Shown in pieces: positions 1 through 5,243 of a DNA stretch of 5,243 bases. Each line of letters starts with the position of its first letter. Within the stretch, counting starts at the first letter, position 1. The translations under genes and the position numbers were made by a program. Where the stretch lies: contig CAMLRE010000184.1 of NCBI GenBank assembly GCA_946482355.1, forward strand, positions 1 through 5,243, in the 5' to 3' direction. The DNA comes from an uncultured Bdellovibrio sp. GTDB lineage: Bacteria; Bdellovibrionota; Bdellovibrionia; Bdellovibrionales; Bdellovibrionaceae. The notes beneath the pieces are model-generated. The model was not told the DNA's origin, ran no database searches, and saw only the letters and a list, made by a program, of their open reading frames with translations.

Positions 1-1361
1 AGACAGTTCATATATTTTCCCGTATTTGAAAAAGCACAGCCCGGAACAACACTGATGTTTTTCTTTAATGCTTTTTCAAAAAGATCAAGCGTGTTTGTGC
101 TTGCTGCAAACTCAATCCAGATCAAACAGCCACCTCGGGGGTGCGTAATTTTAATATCTTCGGGGAAATGTTTTTGAATCGTCGCAGTGATAAGAGCGAA
201 ATTTTTTTCAATAGTTTGACGAAGTTTACGTAAATGGCGTTCGTAAGAGTGATTTGCTAAATGATCAGCGATGGCCATCTGTAAAGCGCCATTAGTGCTT
301 GATGTGTTCGTCGATTTGAAAAGCAAAACTTTTTCTTTATCCGATTCTGGGGGAATCACCCAACCGATGCGGTAGCCGGCCGATAGGGTTTTTGAAAAAG
401 AAGAGCAAAGATAGTTTTTATCCTGCTTATCAAAAGACTTTAAAGTTAACGGACGGGTTGGCGTAAAATAAAGTTCGCCGTAGATATCATCTTCAATGAT
501 TGTAATGTTGTGTTTGTAGCAAAGCTGCACGAATTTTTCTTTGTTTTCATCACTCATTAAACTTCCGATAGGATTTAAAAAGTTTGGTGTAACAAGGGCT
601 GCTTTAATTTTAAATTTAGAAGCTTTTTCGGCAAACGCATCTAAATCAATACCTTTATCTGAAGTGGCCGGAAGCTCTAAAAGTTTTAAACCTTGGTCTT
701 CAATCAAACGTAAAATGCCGTGAAACGTAGGGCTTTCGACAGCCACGATATCGCCCGGGCTTGTACATGATTTTAAAGCTAAGTTTAAAGCTTCAGTGCA
801 GCCATTTGTGATAATCACTTGCTCTGGGTCAACGACATATCCTGCATCAAACGTGCGCTTAGAAATTTCTTTTCTTAATTCGTAGATTCCACCTAAGGGC
901 GCGTAGCGCATTGCTTTGACCGGTTCTTGGCGCATTACTTTTAGTAAAGATTTTTGCAAACTCATCGTTGGAAGAAGTGAAGTGTGAATAACAGCTCCAC
1001 CTAGAGGAACTAATTTTTCATTACTGCAGGAATGAACGATATCTAAATTTCGAGAGCTATCTTTAACAAAACGAGGCGAGGGCATGGCTTTTGATTTAAA
1101 AGCCGGAGTGTTCACCGTAGTTAATCTTTTTACGAAGTAGCCAGATTGTGGCTTAGCTTCAATATGGCCTTGCGCTTCGAGTAGAGCATACGCTTGATTA
1201 ACAGTCGAAATACTTACGCTTAATTTTTTACTCATCGCACGTACAGAGGGAATACGGCTTCCGGCTAAGAGTGTACCATCAGTAATCCAGTTTTTGATTA
1301 AGCCTTCAACCTGGTTATAAAGCGATACATCTGATTTGCGTAAAATAGGCGAGCGTGCCAT
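1..1361 (-). CDS. MocR-type transcriptional regulator (GntR winged helix + fold-type I aminotransferase domain), 3' end cut by window
   Basis: This is a PLP-dependent MocR regulator; 453 codons are visible from ATG 1361 and the frame is open at the left edge. Residues about 12-79 are a GntR winged helix: LYNQV at 14-18, RIPSVRAMSKKL at 36-47, STVNQAY at 52-58, and the wing SGYFV at 73-77. A linker of about 40 residues leads to the aminotransferase fold. There I see NG at 186-187, N263 in NPIG, D291 and Y294 in EDDIYGEL, the Schiff-base lysine K324 in SSFSKTLSAGYR, R331 at the usual phosphate-binding position, and PRGGCLIWIEF near the end. The PLP pocket therefore looks intact. The frame stops at KYMNC, just before the carboxylate-binding Arg expected from the family, so only a short tail is missing. 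The start is supported by a GGAGG 7 nt upstream. Family members are regulators, not enzymes, and often control a divergent gene, here DUF2917. The ligand is unknown; the NPxG motif resembles YdcR-like members more than specialised PdxR or GabR. Confidence 0.93.
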   Translation of the reverse strand, partial: MARSPILRKSDVSLYNQVEGLIKNWITDGTLLAGSRIPSVRAMSKKLSVSISTVNQAYALLEAQGHIEAKPQSGYFVKRLTTVNTPAFKSKAMPSPRFVKDSSRNLDIVHSCSNEKLVPLGGAVIHTSLLPTMSLQKSLLKVMRQEPVKAMRYAPLGGIYELRKEISKRTFDAGYVVDPEQVIITNGCTEALNLALKSCTSPGDIVAVESPTFHGILRLIEDQGLKLLELPATSDKGIDLDAFAEKASKFKIKAALVTPNFLNPIGSLMSDENKEKFVQLCYKHNITIIEDDIYGELYFTPTRPLTLKSFDKQDKNYLCSSFSKTLSAGYRIGWVIPPESDKEKVLLFKSTNTSSTNGALQMAIADHLANHSYERHLRKLRQTIEKNFALITATIQKHFPEDIKITHPRGGCLIWIEFAASTNTLDLFEKALKKNISVVPGCAFSNTGKYMNC

Positions 1362-1368
1362 TTTGGAA

Positions 1369-1373
1369 CCTCC
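1369..1373 (-). promoter_or_regulatory. Strong Shine-Dalgarno of the MocR gene
   Basis: The minus strand reads GGAGG followed by seven bases and then ATG, which fixes the MocR start at 1361. The core lies in a tiny dyad, TTGG-AGGTT-CCAA (minus strand). It could fold weakly and partly hide the site, but four base pairs are too few to claim control. Confidence 0.8.
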
Positions 1374-1389
1374 AACTAAAGACCTAAAC

Positions 1390-1402
1390 TGTACTGGTTA
1401 CA
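1390..1402. promoter_or_regulatory. Putative MocR operator, site 1 (TGTA-N5-TACA)
   Basis: The site reads TGTACTGGTTACA, with perfect TGTA/TACA half-sites around five bases. With one extra 5' base it matches site 2 at 11 of 13 positions (CTGTACT-NN-TTAC). It lies between the two divergent genes, about 31 bp upstream of site 2 relative to the DUF2917 promoter. It is also at or just after the likely start of the MocR transcript, which would suit autorepression. GntR and MocR regulators are known to bind paired sites of this kind; assigning this one to the neighbouring MocR is inference. Confidence 0.55.
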
Positions 1403-1406
1403 ATTC

Positions 1407-1436
1407 ATTTTAGGTGCATCTGTACTCATTACTTAA
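1407..1436 (-). promoter_or_regulatory. Candidate promoter of the MocR gene
   Basis: On the minus strand, TAAAAT (1412-1407) matches five of six -10 positions. TTAAGT (1436-1431) is a poor -35 at 18-bp spacing. The start of transcription would be near 1400, giving a leader of about 39 nt that includes the GGAGG. It would place site 1 over the start and site 2 in the spacer and -35. Other AT-rich hexamers here could serve instead. Confidence 0.3.
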
Positions 1437-1455
1437 ATATCTTATACTAGCTGTA
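1420..1455 (+). promoter_or_regulatory. Candidate promoter of the DUF2917 gene with leaderless start
   Basis: TATACT at 1443-1448 matches five of six -10 positions. Seven bases on is the A of the DUF2917 ATG (1455), so the predicted transcript begins at the start codon. No -35 is recognisable: at 16-18 bp spacing the hexamers match TTGACA at no more than three positions, and operator site 2 sits there instead. This suits a promoter that depends on an activator, presumably the divergent MocR. No Shine-Dalgarno precedes the ATG, which agrees with leaderless translation. Confidence 0.5.
1421..1433. promoter_or_regulatory. Putative MocR operator, site 2 (TGTA-N5-TACT)
   Basis: The site reads TGTACTCATTACT and repeats site 1 in direct orientation at a 31-bp offset, close to three helical turns. 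It has one mismatch from the TGTA/TACA dyad. It overlaps the position where the -35 element of the rightward promoter should be. A regulator bound here could replace a missing -35, as in the GabR arrangement, or block it. The sequence alone does not say which. Confidence 0.5.
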
Positions 1456-1733
1456 TGGATCTCACTACAAAAAAACAAATCTTTCTTAAAAAAGGTGACT
1501 TGATCGAAGTCAAAGCTAACTCTCAAATCGTTATCGGTAGCGGTATGGTGTGGGTTACATTTACTGGTGATGAGCGCGACTACGTGCTTAAAACCGGTGA
1601 CCGTCTGAACTGTGATGCTCCAAAACCTGTTATTGAAGCTTTAGAACCTAGTTATATCGTTATCCACGAGCAGCCGTCGCGTTATAGCTTATTTAGTCTG
1701 CTTGGAGCCTGGTCAGAAGAAGGTCTTCGCTAG
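1455..1733 (+). CDS. DUF2917 family protein
   Basis: This 92-aa protein has no signal peptide or membrane segment and is probably cytoplasmic and all-beta. The core, residues 25-51, has a hydrophobic strand with W33 (GSGMVWVTF), then GDERDYVL at 38-45 and KTGDRL. This GxxWVT-x-GDxRDYxLxxGD pattern is what I recognise as the DUF2917 family, common in Proteobacteria; the name rests on memory of the pattern, not a search. No biochemical function is established as far as I know. The start has no Shine-Dalgarno and lies 7 nt past a good -10, so the mRNA looks leaderless. A TTG at codon 16, after AAAAAAGG, is a possible alternative start but would remove the first strand. It is divergent from the MocR gene across paired operator-like sites and is followed after 34 bp by the barrel gene, so it may be the main MocR target. 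Confidence 0.75.
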   Translation: MDLTTKKQIFLKKGDLIEVKANSQIVIGSGMVWVTFTGDERDYVLKTGDRLNCDAPKPVIEALEPSYIVIHEQPSRYSLFSLLGAWSEEGLR

Positions 1734-1768
1734 CTATTTGATTTCTTAGGTGTTAGAAATCTAGGCTA
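1731..1768 (+). other. Imperfect hairpin filling the DUF2917-barrel gap and reaching the barrel start codon
   Basis: GATTTCT (1740-1746) and AGAAATC (1755-1761) form a perfect 7-bp stem around an 8-nt loop. An outer TAGC (1731-1734) can pair with GCTA (1765-1768) across an internal loop, tying the DUF2917 stop codon to the first base of the next ATG. No run of T follows, so it is not an intrinsic terminator. It could limit initiation at 1768, mark an mRNA processing site, or be chance in AT-rich DNA. Confidence 0.4.
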
Positions 1769-2481
1769 TGTTAAAAAGTATTTTCGTATTTTTATTAGCC
1801 TTTTCGTCATGCGCTTTTGCTGAAGAGCAAAACACGCAGGAAAAAATCGTCGAAGCTTTTCAAGAAGGTAAAAACCAAGTGGTTCAGGCTTTAAGCCACA
1901 GCCGCTTGGTTCGTCAAAACTCTAATTATTTTGTCACCGGAAATTTTGCACCCATTGATCTTATTTTACCAAGTAAATTTGGTGTAACCTTAGGTACGGT
2001 CACTAACGCTGATTACACCTGGGAGTTAGAATATTTAAAAAGCAGCGTTTCAGTTCCGTTTTTAGTTGATGATATCGGTGAAATGACAGACGAGCGTTTA
2101 TCGTTGATTCGCCGTAATTATTTCGGAACAGAAACTTTTAATTTAAGTTACGGATTAAGCTACAATAAATTCAAAGTGCATATCGGAAGTAAGTATTTAG
2201 CTTATATTGCGACAAATATTCCCGATGCTGATTTGATGGAAATCGAGTCATTAGGATTTAACGTGGGTATTGGTAATCGTTGGATTTTTTCTAACCGCTG
2301 GATGGTGGGTGTTGATTGGGCTTCTTGGTCGCAACCTGTTTTTACAACTAAGTACAATAATAAGTACAGCGACTTTGCAACTGACGAAGATAGTAAAGAC
2401 ACTGTAGATACAGTGGCTAAACTTATTCGCTGGGTTCCGCGTATTTCATTACTTAAATTACAAGTAGGATATTCTTTCTAA
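1768..2481 (+). CDS. Exported outer-membrane beta-barrel protein of unknown function
   Basis: This 237-aa protein starts with a clear signal peptide: K3, a hydrophobic stretch 4-14, and an AFA site with likely cleavage after A18. FSSC at 12-15 is a poor lipobox, so lipoprotein export is less likely. The mature protein has a charged, helix-prone segment (about 19-50), then alternating amphipathic strands such as FGVTLGTV, YTWELEYL, FNLSYGLSY and WMVGVDWASW. It ends in LLKLQVGYSF; a terminal Phe on a strand is the usual BAM signal of outer-membrane barrels. By length it would be an 8-10-strand barrel. I do not recognise a specific family. The ATG has no convincing Shine-Dalgarno (AGG only 2 nt away) and touches a hairpin, so translation may depend on coupling to DUF2917. 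The stop overlaps the next start (TAATG). Confidence 0.82.
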   Translation: MLKSIFVFLLAFSSCAFAEEQNTQEKIVEAFQEGKNQVVQALSHSRLVRQNSNYFVTGNFAPIDLILPSKFGVTLGTVTNADYTWELEYLKSSVSVPFLVDDIGEMTDERLSLIRRNYFGTETFNLSYGLSYNKFKVHIGSKYLAYIATNIPDADLMEIESLGFNVGIGNRWIFSNRWMVGVDWASWSQPVFTTKYNNKYSDFATDEDSKDTVDTVAKLIRWVPRISLLKLQVGYSF

Positions 2482-3008
2482 TGAATTTTAATATTAATCA
2501 CAATAATCAGCACTATATGTTTCGTTTGGCTCAAGATAGCGATGTTTCGCAAATTCGCACATTATTAAATGAAGCCTATAAAGAGCACGCTGATAAAGGC
2601 TTAAACTACACGGCGACTTATCAAGACGAAGCTGAAACCCGTAAACGTATGGCTAAAGGCCGCACCTTTGTTTTACTTTTAAATAAAGAAGTTGTCGGTA
2701 CCATTTTGTATTACGAAAGAAATGAAATTACCGGAAGAAAATCAGCTTACCTAGAGCAATTCGCAATTGCACCAAAGCTAAAAGGGTTGGGTCTTGGTTC
2801 GATTATTATGGATTTCTGTGAGCAGTTAGCGAACGATGAAAAATACGAAGCTATTCAGTTAAATACCGCACAACCGGCAACACACTTAGTAGAATGGTAC
2901 AAACGCCGCGGTTATAAAATTGTTGCAGAGACACATATCGAAGGAAAAACCTACGACTCGTATATTTTTGAAAAAACCTTACGAGCCGCATTTTCAAAGA
3001 AGAAGTAA
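2481..3008 (+). CDS. GNAT family N-acetyltransferase
   Basis: A 175-aa cytoplasmic acetyltransferase of the GNAT (Acetyltransf_1) fold, which transfers acetyl from acetyl-CoA to an amine; the substrate cannot be read from the sequence. Residues 14-35 (FRLAQDSDVSQIRTLL) are the usual first strand and helix. LEQFAIAP at 91-98 is strand 4, followed by the pyrophosphate-binding loop KLKGLGLG at 99-106, where K99 stands at the usual Arg or Gln of Q/RxxGxG/A. N128 and the helix VEWYKRRGY (137-145) match the C-terminal motif, with Y140 at the common general-acid position. The start at 2481 overlaps the barrel stop by one base and has AGGA 11 nt upstream. ATG at codon 13 would still keep the domain but has no ribosome site. 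The basic tail ends in SKKK. The tight coupling suggests co-production with the barrel protein. Confidence 0.9.
   Translation: MNFNINHNNQHYMFRLAQDSDVSQIRTLLNEAYKEHADKGLNYTATYQDEAETRKRMAKGRTFVLLLNKEVVGTILYYERNEITGRKSAYLEQFAIAPKLKGLGLGSIIMDFCEQLANDEKYEAIQLNTAQPATHLVEWYKRRGYKIVAETHIEGKTYDSYIFEKTLRAAFSKKK
2945..2994. terminator. Possible bidirectional terminator hairpin inside the GNAT 3' end
   Basis: CTCGTA (2957-2962) and TACGAG (2980-2985) form a 6-bp stem, extended past one mismatch by CG/CG (2954-2955 with 2987-2988). The 17-nt loop is AT-rich. To its left is GGAAAAAC, which on the minus strand gives T5 four bases after the stem. To its right is CATTTTC, giving T4 on the plus strand. The two convergent genes abut with no spacer, so a terminator would have to lie within coding sequence. 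The minus-strand reading is the better one and would end the VanY-CapA transcript. Confidence 0.35.
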
Positions 3009-5072
3009 TTATTGAGCTGAACCGCAGATTCTTGCTGCGCGTTCGCCTTTTTCAACACCGGGTACACAAAATACCGCAGTACCGTCGTTTAATGATTTAT
3101 ATTCAATCGCATTTTCGCCTAAAGACTTTTTGCTGGCGGCATTTAAAAAATCTACGTATTGGTTAGCAGTCGCTGCATCCCAGTAAGTTGGGCTGATGTG
3201 GCTATTTTTAGTCGGAATAATTTGTGAAGCGGCTAAAATCAAGTGACCGTTTGTGAATGAGTAGTAATTTTTAACAAATAAGCCGAAACGATTCCATAAT
3301 GGAAATTTATTCGTGCTATAGTTTTTGCCACCTAAAAATAATAAATTACCTAAACTGTAAGCTACGAAAGATTTTTGATTATATTCTAACGGGCGCACGT
3401 TGTGCGTGTGGTGACCGATCACTAAATCAACCGCATAGCTTTTAATTAAAGCCATTTTAGCTTCGATGTTTCTGTTTTCTGAACGCTGGCGTTGTTTGCC
3501 GTCTTCAGTCTGAGTCGTATCATCATCAGGTTTAGAACCATTTTTCGTGTAAACTGATAATTCCATGCCTTCGTGGATTGATACGATACGAAGATCTGCC
3601 GGAGTATTTTTTAAATTTTCTAAAATTAATTTTAAATCAGCGTACTCAGGGCAGGGGATCATCGCTTTTTCAACGTTACCGTTTTTGCAAAGACGAACTG
3701 ATAACATACCGTTTGTGGTTGCTGTCGGAGCCCAGGATTTTTCCCAGTGGGGGCGGTCATCGCCTTTCATACCGACAGCCACGTAAGCAATACGTAAACC
3801 GTTTTTTTCGATAATTACAGGATTTACCGTTTCTTCTAAGCGGCCAAGACCAGACATATACACTTCGTGTCCTGCGCGTGCCTGGATATCTTTTAAGTTA
3901 GCTAAAGTTTCTTCGATACCTAATTGATCGTAATCATAAGCGTGGTTATTCGCTGATGAGATCATATTAAAGCCCACTTTATTCACTAGATAATCAACAC
4001 CGGCCGGGTGAGATTTTTGGGGCCATTTTTTACCTTCGATAATAGGCATTTCGGCGTTGGTTTTAGTTGATACAACGCTTTCAAGATTCATAAAGTTTAA
4101 ATCATTACCTGCCGTCATTTTTTTTAGACCAACAGTCATTTGTTCCCAAGTGGTAAACGAATTAAAAGTACTGCCTGTGGCTTCAAGTTTATCTGAACCC
4201 GGGCGAGAAAGACTGACGTCACCACCCATACCGATCACTAATTCTTGTGTGACTGATTGAGGTTCACGGTTATTTAAATAACCTTCTGGGTTTTGTAAGT
4301 TTTCGTAAGATAGTAATCCTTTTTTAAACTTTGCATATTCAAGCACCGATAAACGACGGCCGATATCTTGAGAAATTTTATAAATTTCAGTCGCAGATTG
4401 AACACCGACATAACGCCAGTGCCAAGGTTCAAAGTTATATTGAGTGACGGGGTTTGATTCTACTTTTAAGTTTTTTGAATAGCGCGGGTAGCTCATAGCC
4501 ATACCAAAGTTATGCGCGTTATTTAAAAGCCATTCGTACTCTTTACATTTGTTTTGTGGGCAGCGCTCTTTAATATCCGGGTAAGATAAGGTCGGCCCTA
4601 AGCTTGGATAAACTAAATCAAACGTCGCACCTAATTGGTGTTCGCTTCTGCCGGGAACAGCACTGATACTTTGTACGTAGGCCGTTAATTCTTCTTCAGT
4701 TTTAAATTTGTCTTTAAATTTAGGAAATTTGCTCGCGTAAGTTGAACATTGTTGATCAAAACTTCTATAGCCTGAATAGATTTTAATAGTTACATCAGAG
4801 GCTTTAGCTGCTGTTGTCATGGCAATAAAAGCTTCTAAAACTTCTTTACGAAGTTTTTCACCAGAACCTGATTTGTTCCAGATTAAATCTTGCGGAACAT
4901 TGACTAAATCAGTTGGTGCATAGGCGCGTTTTAACTTATGGCCTTCTTCTTTGCTGACTAAAGCTAAGAAATCTGAGCCATCTTGTTTGCCGTCATCAAG
5001 ACAATATTTGTTAGGGGCCGCGAACGTGTTAATGCTTGCGATTAATCCTAAAGTTAAAACTAAGTGTTTCAT
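3009..5072 (-). CDS. Exported VanY-like D,D-carboxypeptidase (M15) fused to a CapA/PGA_cap metallophosphatase-fold domain
   Basis: This 687-aa two-domain protein has a signal peptide (K2, hydrophobic 4-14, likely cleavage after A18). Residues about 50-235 are a VanY/LAS-type zinc peptidase: SGYRS at 100-104, SEHQLGATFD at 143-152 giving zinc ligands H145 and D152, and EPWHW at 215-219 giving catalytic E215 and ligand H218. Such enzymes trim D-Ala or similar residues from peptidoglycan peptides. Residues about 276-620 are a CapA (poly-gamma-glutamate capsule) domain of calcineurin-like metallophosphatase fold: GGDVSL with D285, NLES with N329 and E331, SSANNHAYD with N376 and H377, H500-EGME, GHHTHNVRPLEY with H554, H555 and H557, then AYSLGNLLF. 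Both active sites look intact. No pgs/cap synthase genes are nearby, so a capsule role is unproven. The ATG lies one base after the stop of the upstream frame, with a weak GAGAG ribosome site inside it, so the two are probably co-translated. The stop abuts the convergent GNAT stop. Confidence 0.9.
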   Translation of the reverse strand: MKHLVLTLGLIASINTFAAPNKYCLDDGKQDGSDFLALVSKEEGHKLKRAYAPTDLVNVPQDLIWNKSGSGEKLRKEVLEAFIAMTTAAKASDVTIKIYSGYRSFDQQCSTYASKFPKFKDKFKTEEELTAYVQSISAVPGRSEHQLGATFDLVYPSLGPTLSYPDIKERCPQNKCKEYEWLLNNAHNFGMAMSYPRYSKNLKVESNPVTQYNFEPWHWRYVGVQSATEIYKISQDIGRRLSVLEYAKFKKGLLSYENLQNPEGYLNNREPQSVTQELVIGMGGDVSLSRPGSDKLEATGSTFNSFTTWEQMTVGLKKMTAGNDLNFMNLESVVSTKTNAEMPIIEGKKWPQKSHPAGVDYLVNKVGFNMISSANNHAYDYDQLGIEETLANLKDIQARAGHEVYMSGLGRLEETVNPVIIEKNGLRIAYVAVGMKGDDRPHWEKSWAPTATTNGMLSVRLCKNGNVEKAMIPCPEYADLKLILENLKNTPADLRIVSIHEGMELSVYTKNGSKPDDDTTQTEDGKQRQRSENRNIEAKMALIKSYAVDLVIGHHTHNVRPLEYNQKSFVAYSLGNLLFLGGKNYSTNKFPLWNRFGLFVKNYYSFTNGHLILAASQIIPTKNSHISPTYWDAATANQYVDFLNAASKKSLGENAIEYKSLNDGTAVFCVPGVEKGERAARICGSAQ

Positions 5073-5073
5073 A

Positions 5074-5243
5074 TTATTTTACTCTCTCTAAAAGAATCGC
5101 GCGACGTTCATCAATTTGTTTTTTACGTTTTAAGAAAATATGTTCGATTTCAGATTTTGTGTACATCACACCTTTACGGCCTGAATCTTTACCACTCATT
5201 GTGAGTACGTTTTGGTTTGTTAAGTACTCTTGAATTTCAGAGT
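5074..5243 (-). CDS. 3' end of an unrecognised gene upstream of and coupled to VanY-CapA
   Basis: A minus-strand frame is open from the right edge to a TAA at 5076-5074, giving 55 visible C-terminal residues. They begin SEIQEYLTNQ and end DERRAILLERVK, and the last 30 are basic and helix-prone with no cysteines or membrane segment. The stop and the next ATG are separated by one base (TAATATG), and the next gene's GAGAG lies within this frame, so the two share an mRNA and probably coupled translation. Internal ATGs exist (visible residues 15 and 26; the latter follows AAAGG), so a very short ORF of 30 codons is possible. A longer gene running off the edge is more likely, since the frame stays open. 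I do not recognise a family. The plus strand here is open too but lacks gene-like features. Confidence 0.6.
   Translation of the reverse strand, partial: SEIQEYLTNQNVLTMSGKDSGRKGVMYTKSEIEHIFLKRKKQIDERRAILLERVK

Noticed and set aside
541..723. 60-codon plus-strand open frame opposite the MocR gene
   Set aside because: It is antisense to the aminotransferase domain, whose motifs fix the minus-strand frame; no ribosome site.
1754..1759. TAGAAA as a -10 for a separate barrel-gene promoter
   Set aside because: The only -35-like hexamer, TTGATT at 1738-1743, is just 10 bp away, and the bases are part of the hairpin stem.
1801..1815. Lipobox reading (FSSC, Cys15) in the barrel protein
   Set aside because: Phe at -3 is atypical and an AFA signal-peptidase I site follows three residues later; the terminal Phe suits a barrel better.
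2202..2402. 66-codon minus-strand open frame opposite the barrel gene
   Set aside because: It lies wholly within a gene with a signal peptide and strand pattern; a by-product of base composition.
3023..3052. CGCAG/CTGCG stem followed by CTTTTTC as a plus-strand terminator after the GNAT gene
   Set aside because: The stem has only five pairs and the T run begins eight bases after it. It also encodes the conserved-looking C-terminal tail of the opposite gene.
3565..4260. Three plus-strand open frames (starting at 3565, 3578 and 4057) opposite VanY-CapA
   Set aside because: All lie opposite CapA domain codons whose motifs are intact; they overlap one another and show no domain.
5036..5233. 65-codon plus-strand open frame at the right end
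   Set aside because: It overlaps the signal peptide of VanY-CapA and the coupled minus-strand frame; the TAATATG junction favours the minus strand.

Overview
This AT-rich window (roughly 40% G+C by eye) looks chromosomal and comes from a Gram-negative bacterium. It encodes an exported beta-barrel protein ending in phenylalanine, a large exported hydrolase with paired cysteines, and tightly packed genes. Gene style and base composition would fit a low-GC Bdellovibrio-like organism, but this is a guess; no rRNA or other marker gene is present.

Layout. The left edge (1-1361, minus strand) holds nearly all of a MocR-type regulator: a GntR winged helix fused to a PLP-binding aminotransferase fold. 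It is divergent from a rightward cluster of three genes: a 92-aa DUF2917 protein (1455-1733), a small outer-membrane beta-barrel protein (1768-2481) and a GNAT acetyltransferase (2481-3008). The last two overlap by one base (TAATG). The 93-bp divergent intergenic region carries two similar sites, TGTA-N5-TACA and TGTA-N5-TACT, 31 bp apart. The second overlaps the poor -35 region of the rightward promoter. The rightward -10 box (TATACT) is so close to the DUF2917 ATG that the mRNA is probably leaderless.

On the right, on the minus strand and convergent with the cluster, is a 687-aa exported protein (5072-3009). It fuses a VanY-like M15 D,D-carboxypeptidase to a CapA (PGA_cap) metallophosphatase-fold domain. 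Its stop codon abuts the GNAT stop with no base between (TAATTA). A terminator-like inverted repeat lies inside the GNAT 3' end. One base upstream of the fusion gene ends another minus-strand reading frame (5243-5074), cut by the window edge.

How it may work (inference). The MocR protein senses PLP or an amino compound. It probably controls the divergent DUF2917 promoter, and perhaps the barrel and acetyltransferase genes, while repressing itself. The VanY-CapA protein would act in the periplasm or outside the cell on peptidoglycan peptides or a related D-amino-acid or glutamyl polymer. There are no mobile elements, CRISPR arrays or RNA genes that I can support. The strongest candidates for new biology are the VanY-CapA fusion and the MocR/DUF2917 regulatory unit.
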